From Verrucomicrobia bacterium TMED56 (GTDB taxonomy: Bacteria > Verrucomicrobiota > Verrucomicrobiia > Opitutales > Seribacteraceae): a stretch of DNA of 15,843 bases. The stretch covers positions 18,763 through 34,605 of the forward strand of contig NHDJ01000069.1 of NCBI GenBank assembly GCA_002167265.1. The letters run 5' to 3'. Made by a program: the position numbers and the translations under genes. The notes below the pieces were generated by a model. That model was not told the DNA's origin. It did no database searches and was given only the letters and a program-made list of their open reading frames with translations. Position 1 is the first letter of the stretch. Each line of letters begins with the position of its first letter. Positions 15,708 through 15,843 of the stretch are shown here, in pieces.

Positions 15708-15795
15708 TGGCGGAGAGGGAGGGATTCGAACCCCCGGTACCTCGCGGCACACCCGATTTCGAGTCGGGCACATTCGACCACTCTGCCACCTCTCC
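15708..15795 (-). tRNA. tRNA-Ser (anticodon CGA)
   Basis: 88 bases folding as a complete class II tRNA on the minus strand. The acceptor stem is GGAGAGG with CCTCTCC, discriminator G, and the CCA end is encoded. The anticodon stem is CCCGA with TCGGG around the loop CTCGAAA, giving anticodon CGA (reads UCG). The long variable arm TGTGCC-GCGA-GGTACC is typical of serine tRNAs, and the T loop is TTCGAAT. The gene abuts the end of the TPR gene, and 48 bases of window remain on its 5' side. Confidence 0.97.
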
Positions 15796-15843
15796 AATTA
15801 CAATCGTTTGTGAATGTGACATTTCAAGTAATTGTTGCAACTT

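Noticed and set aside
15708..15795. tRNA-Ser as an integration attachment site
   Set aside because: No integrase, no repeat of the tRNA end and no mobile genes in view.
15797..15843. TTGAAA and TGTAAT as a promoter for tRNA-Ser
   Set aside because: The -10-like box is one base from the mature 5' end, so transcription would begin inside the tRNA, and the spacing is 19; the true promoter probably lies beyond the window.

Overview
This window looks like chromosomal DNA of a Gram-negative, AT-rich bacterium. The best guess is a member of the Verrucomicrobiota (Opitutae-like, probably aquatic); the phylum call is an inference. The cell has an outer membrane, because LptE-like and BamD-like proteins are encoded. 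A GYF_2 domain plus leucine-rich-repeat membrane protein and a MORN-repeat lipoprotein are typical of the Planctomycetota/Verrucomicrobiota sphere, and the core enzymes are ordinary bacterial versions. I see no insertion sequence, phage gene, CRISPR array or plasmid function.

Layout. Positions 1-1420 (+ strand) hold the 3' part of a metal-free NAD-dependent formate dehydrogenase and then an endonuclease III gene. Endonuclease III ends head-on with, and overlaps by its stop codon, a minus-strand pair of envelope genes: the GYF/LRR membrane protein (1417-2463) and a MORN-repeat lipoprotein with an unusual Leu-Pro-Gly repeat tail (2615-3808). Divergent from the lipoprotein, after a spacer with a striking 10-bp-periodic repeat, lies a membrane-bound pyrophosphatase gene (3987-6167). 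Its signature residues point to the K+-dependent and probably Na+-pumping type. It converges on a long minus-strand cluster read from 11794 down to 6208: uppP, rpmF, plsX, fabH, a BamD-like TPR protein, an LptE-like lipoprotein and rpe. Divergent from uppP on the + strand are trpD and glmM (start and stop overlap), then a cytoplasmic TPR protein. A minus-strand tRNA-Ser(CGA) ends one base beyond that TPR gene.

How the genes fit together. Most of the window serves the cell envelope: undecaprenyl phosphate recycling (uppP), phospholipid and fatty acid initiation (plsX, fabH), outer membrane protein and LPS assembly (BamD-like, LptE-like), amino-sugar supply for peptidoglycan and LPS (glmM), and two anchored envelope proteins of unknown role. 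Energy and central metabolism are represented by formate dehydrogenase, the ion-pumping pyrophosphatase (which uses the PPi released by biosynthesis), rpe and trpD.

I do not see a clear new multi-gene system here. The points most worth a second look are the helically phased GATC decamers in front of the pyrophosphatase gene, the inverted repeat on the GYF gene start codon with a shared 9-mer at the neighbouring gene, the non-canonical cysteine spacing in endonuclease III, the Leu-Pro-Gly repeat lipoprotein, and the near-complete lack of Shine-Dalgarno motifs.
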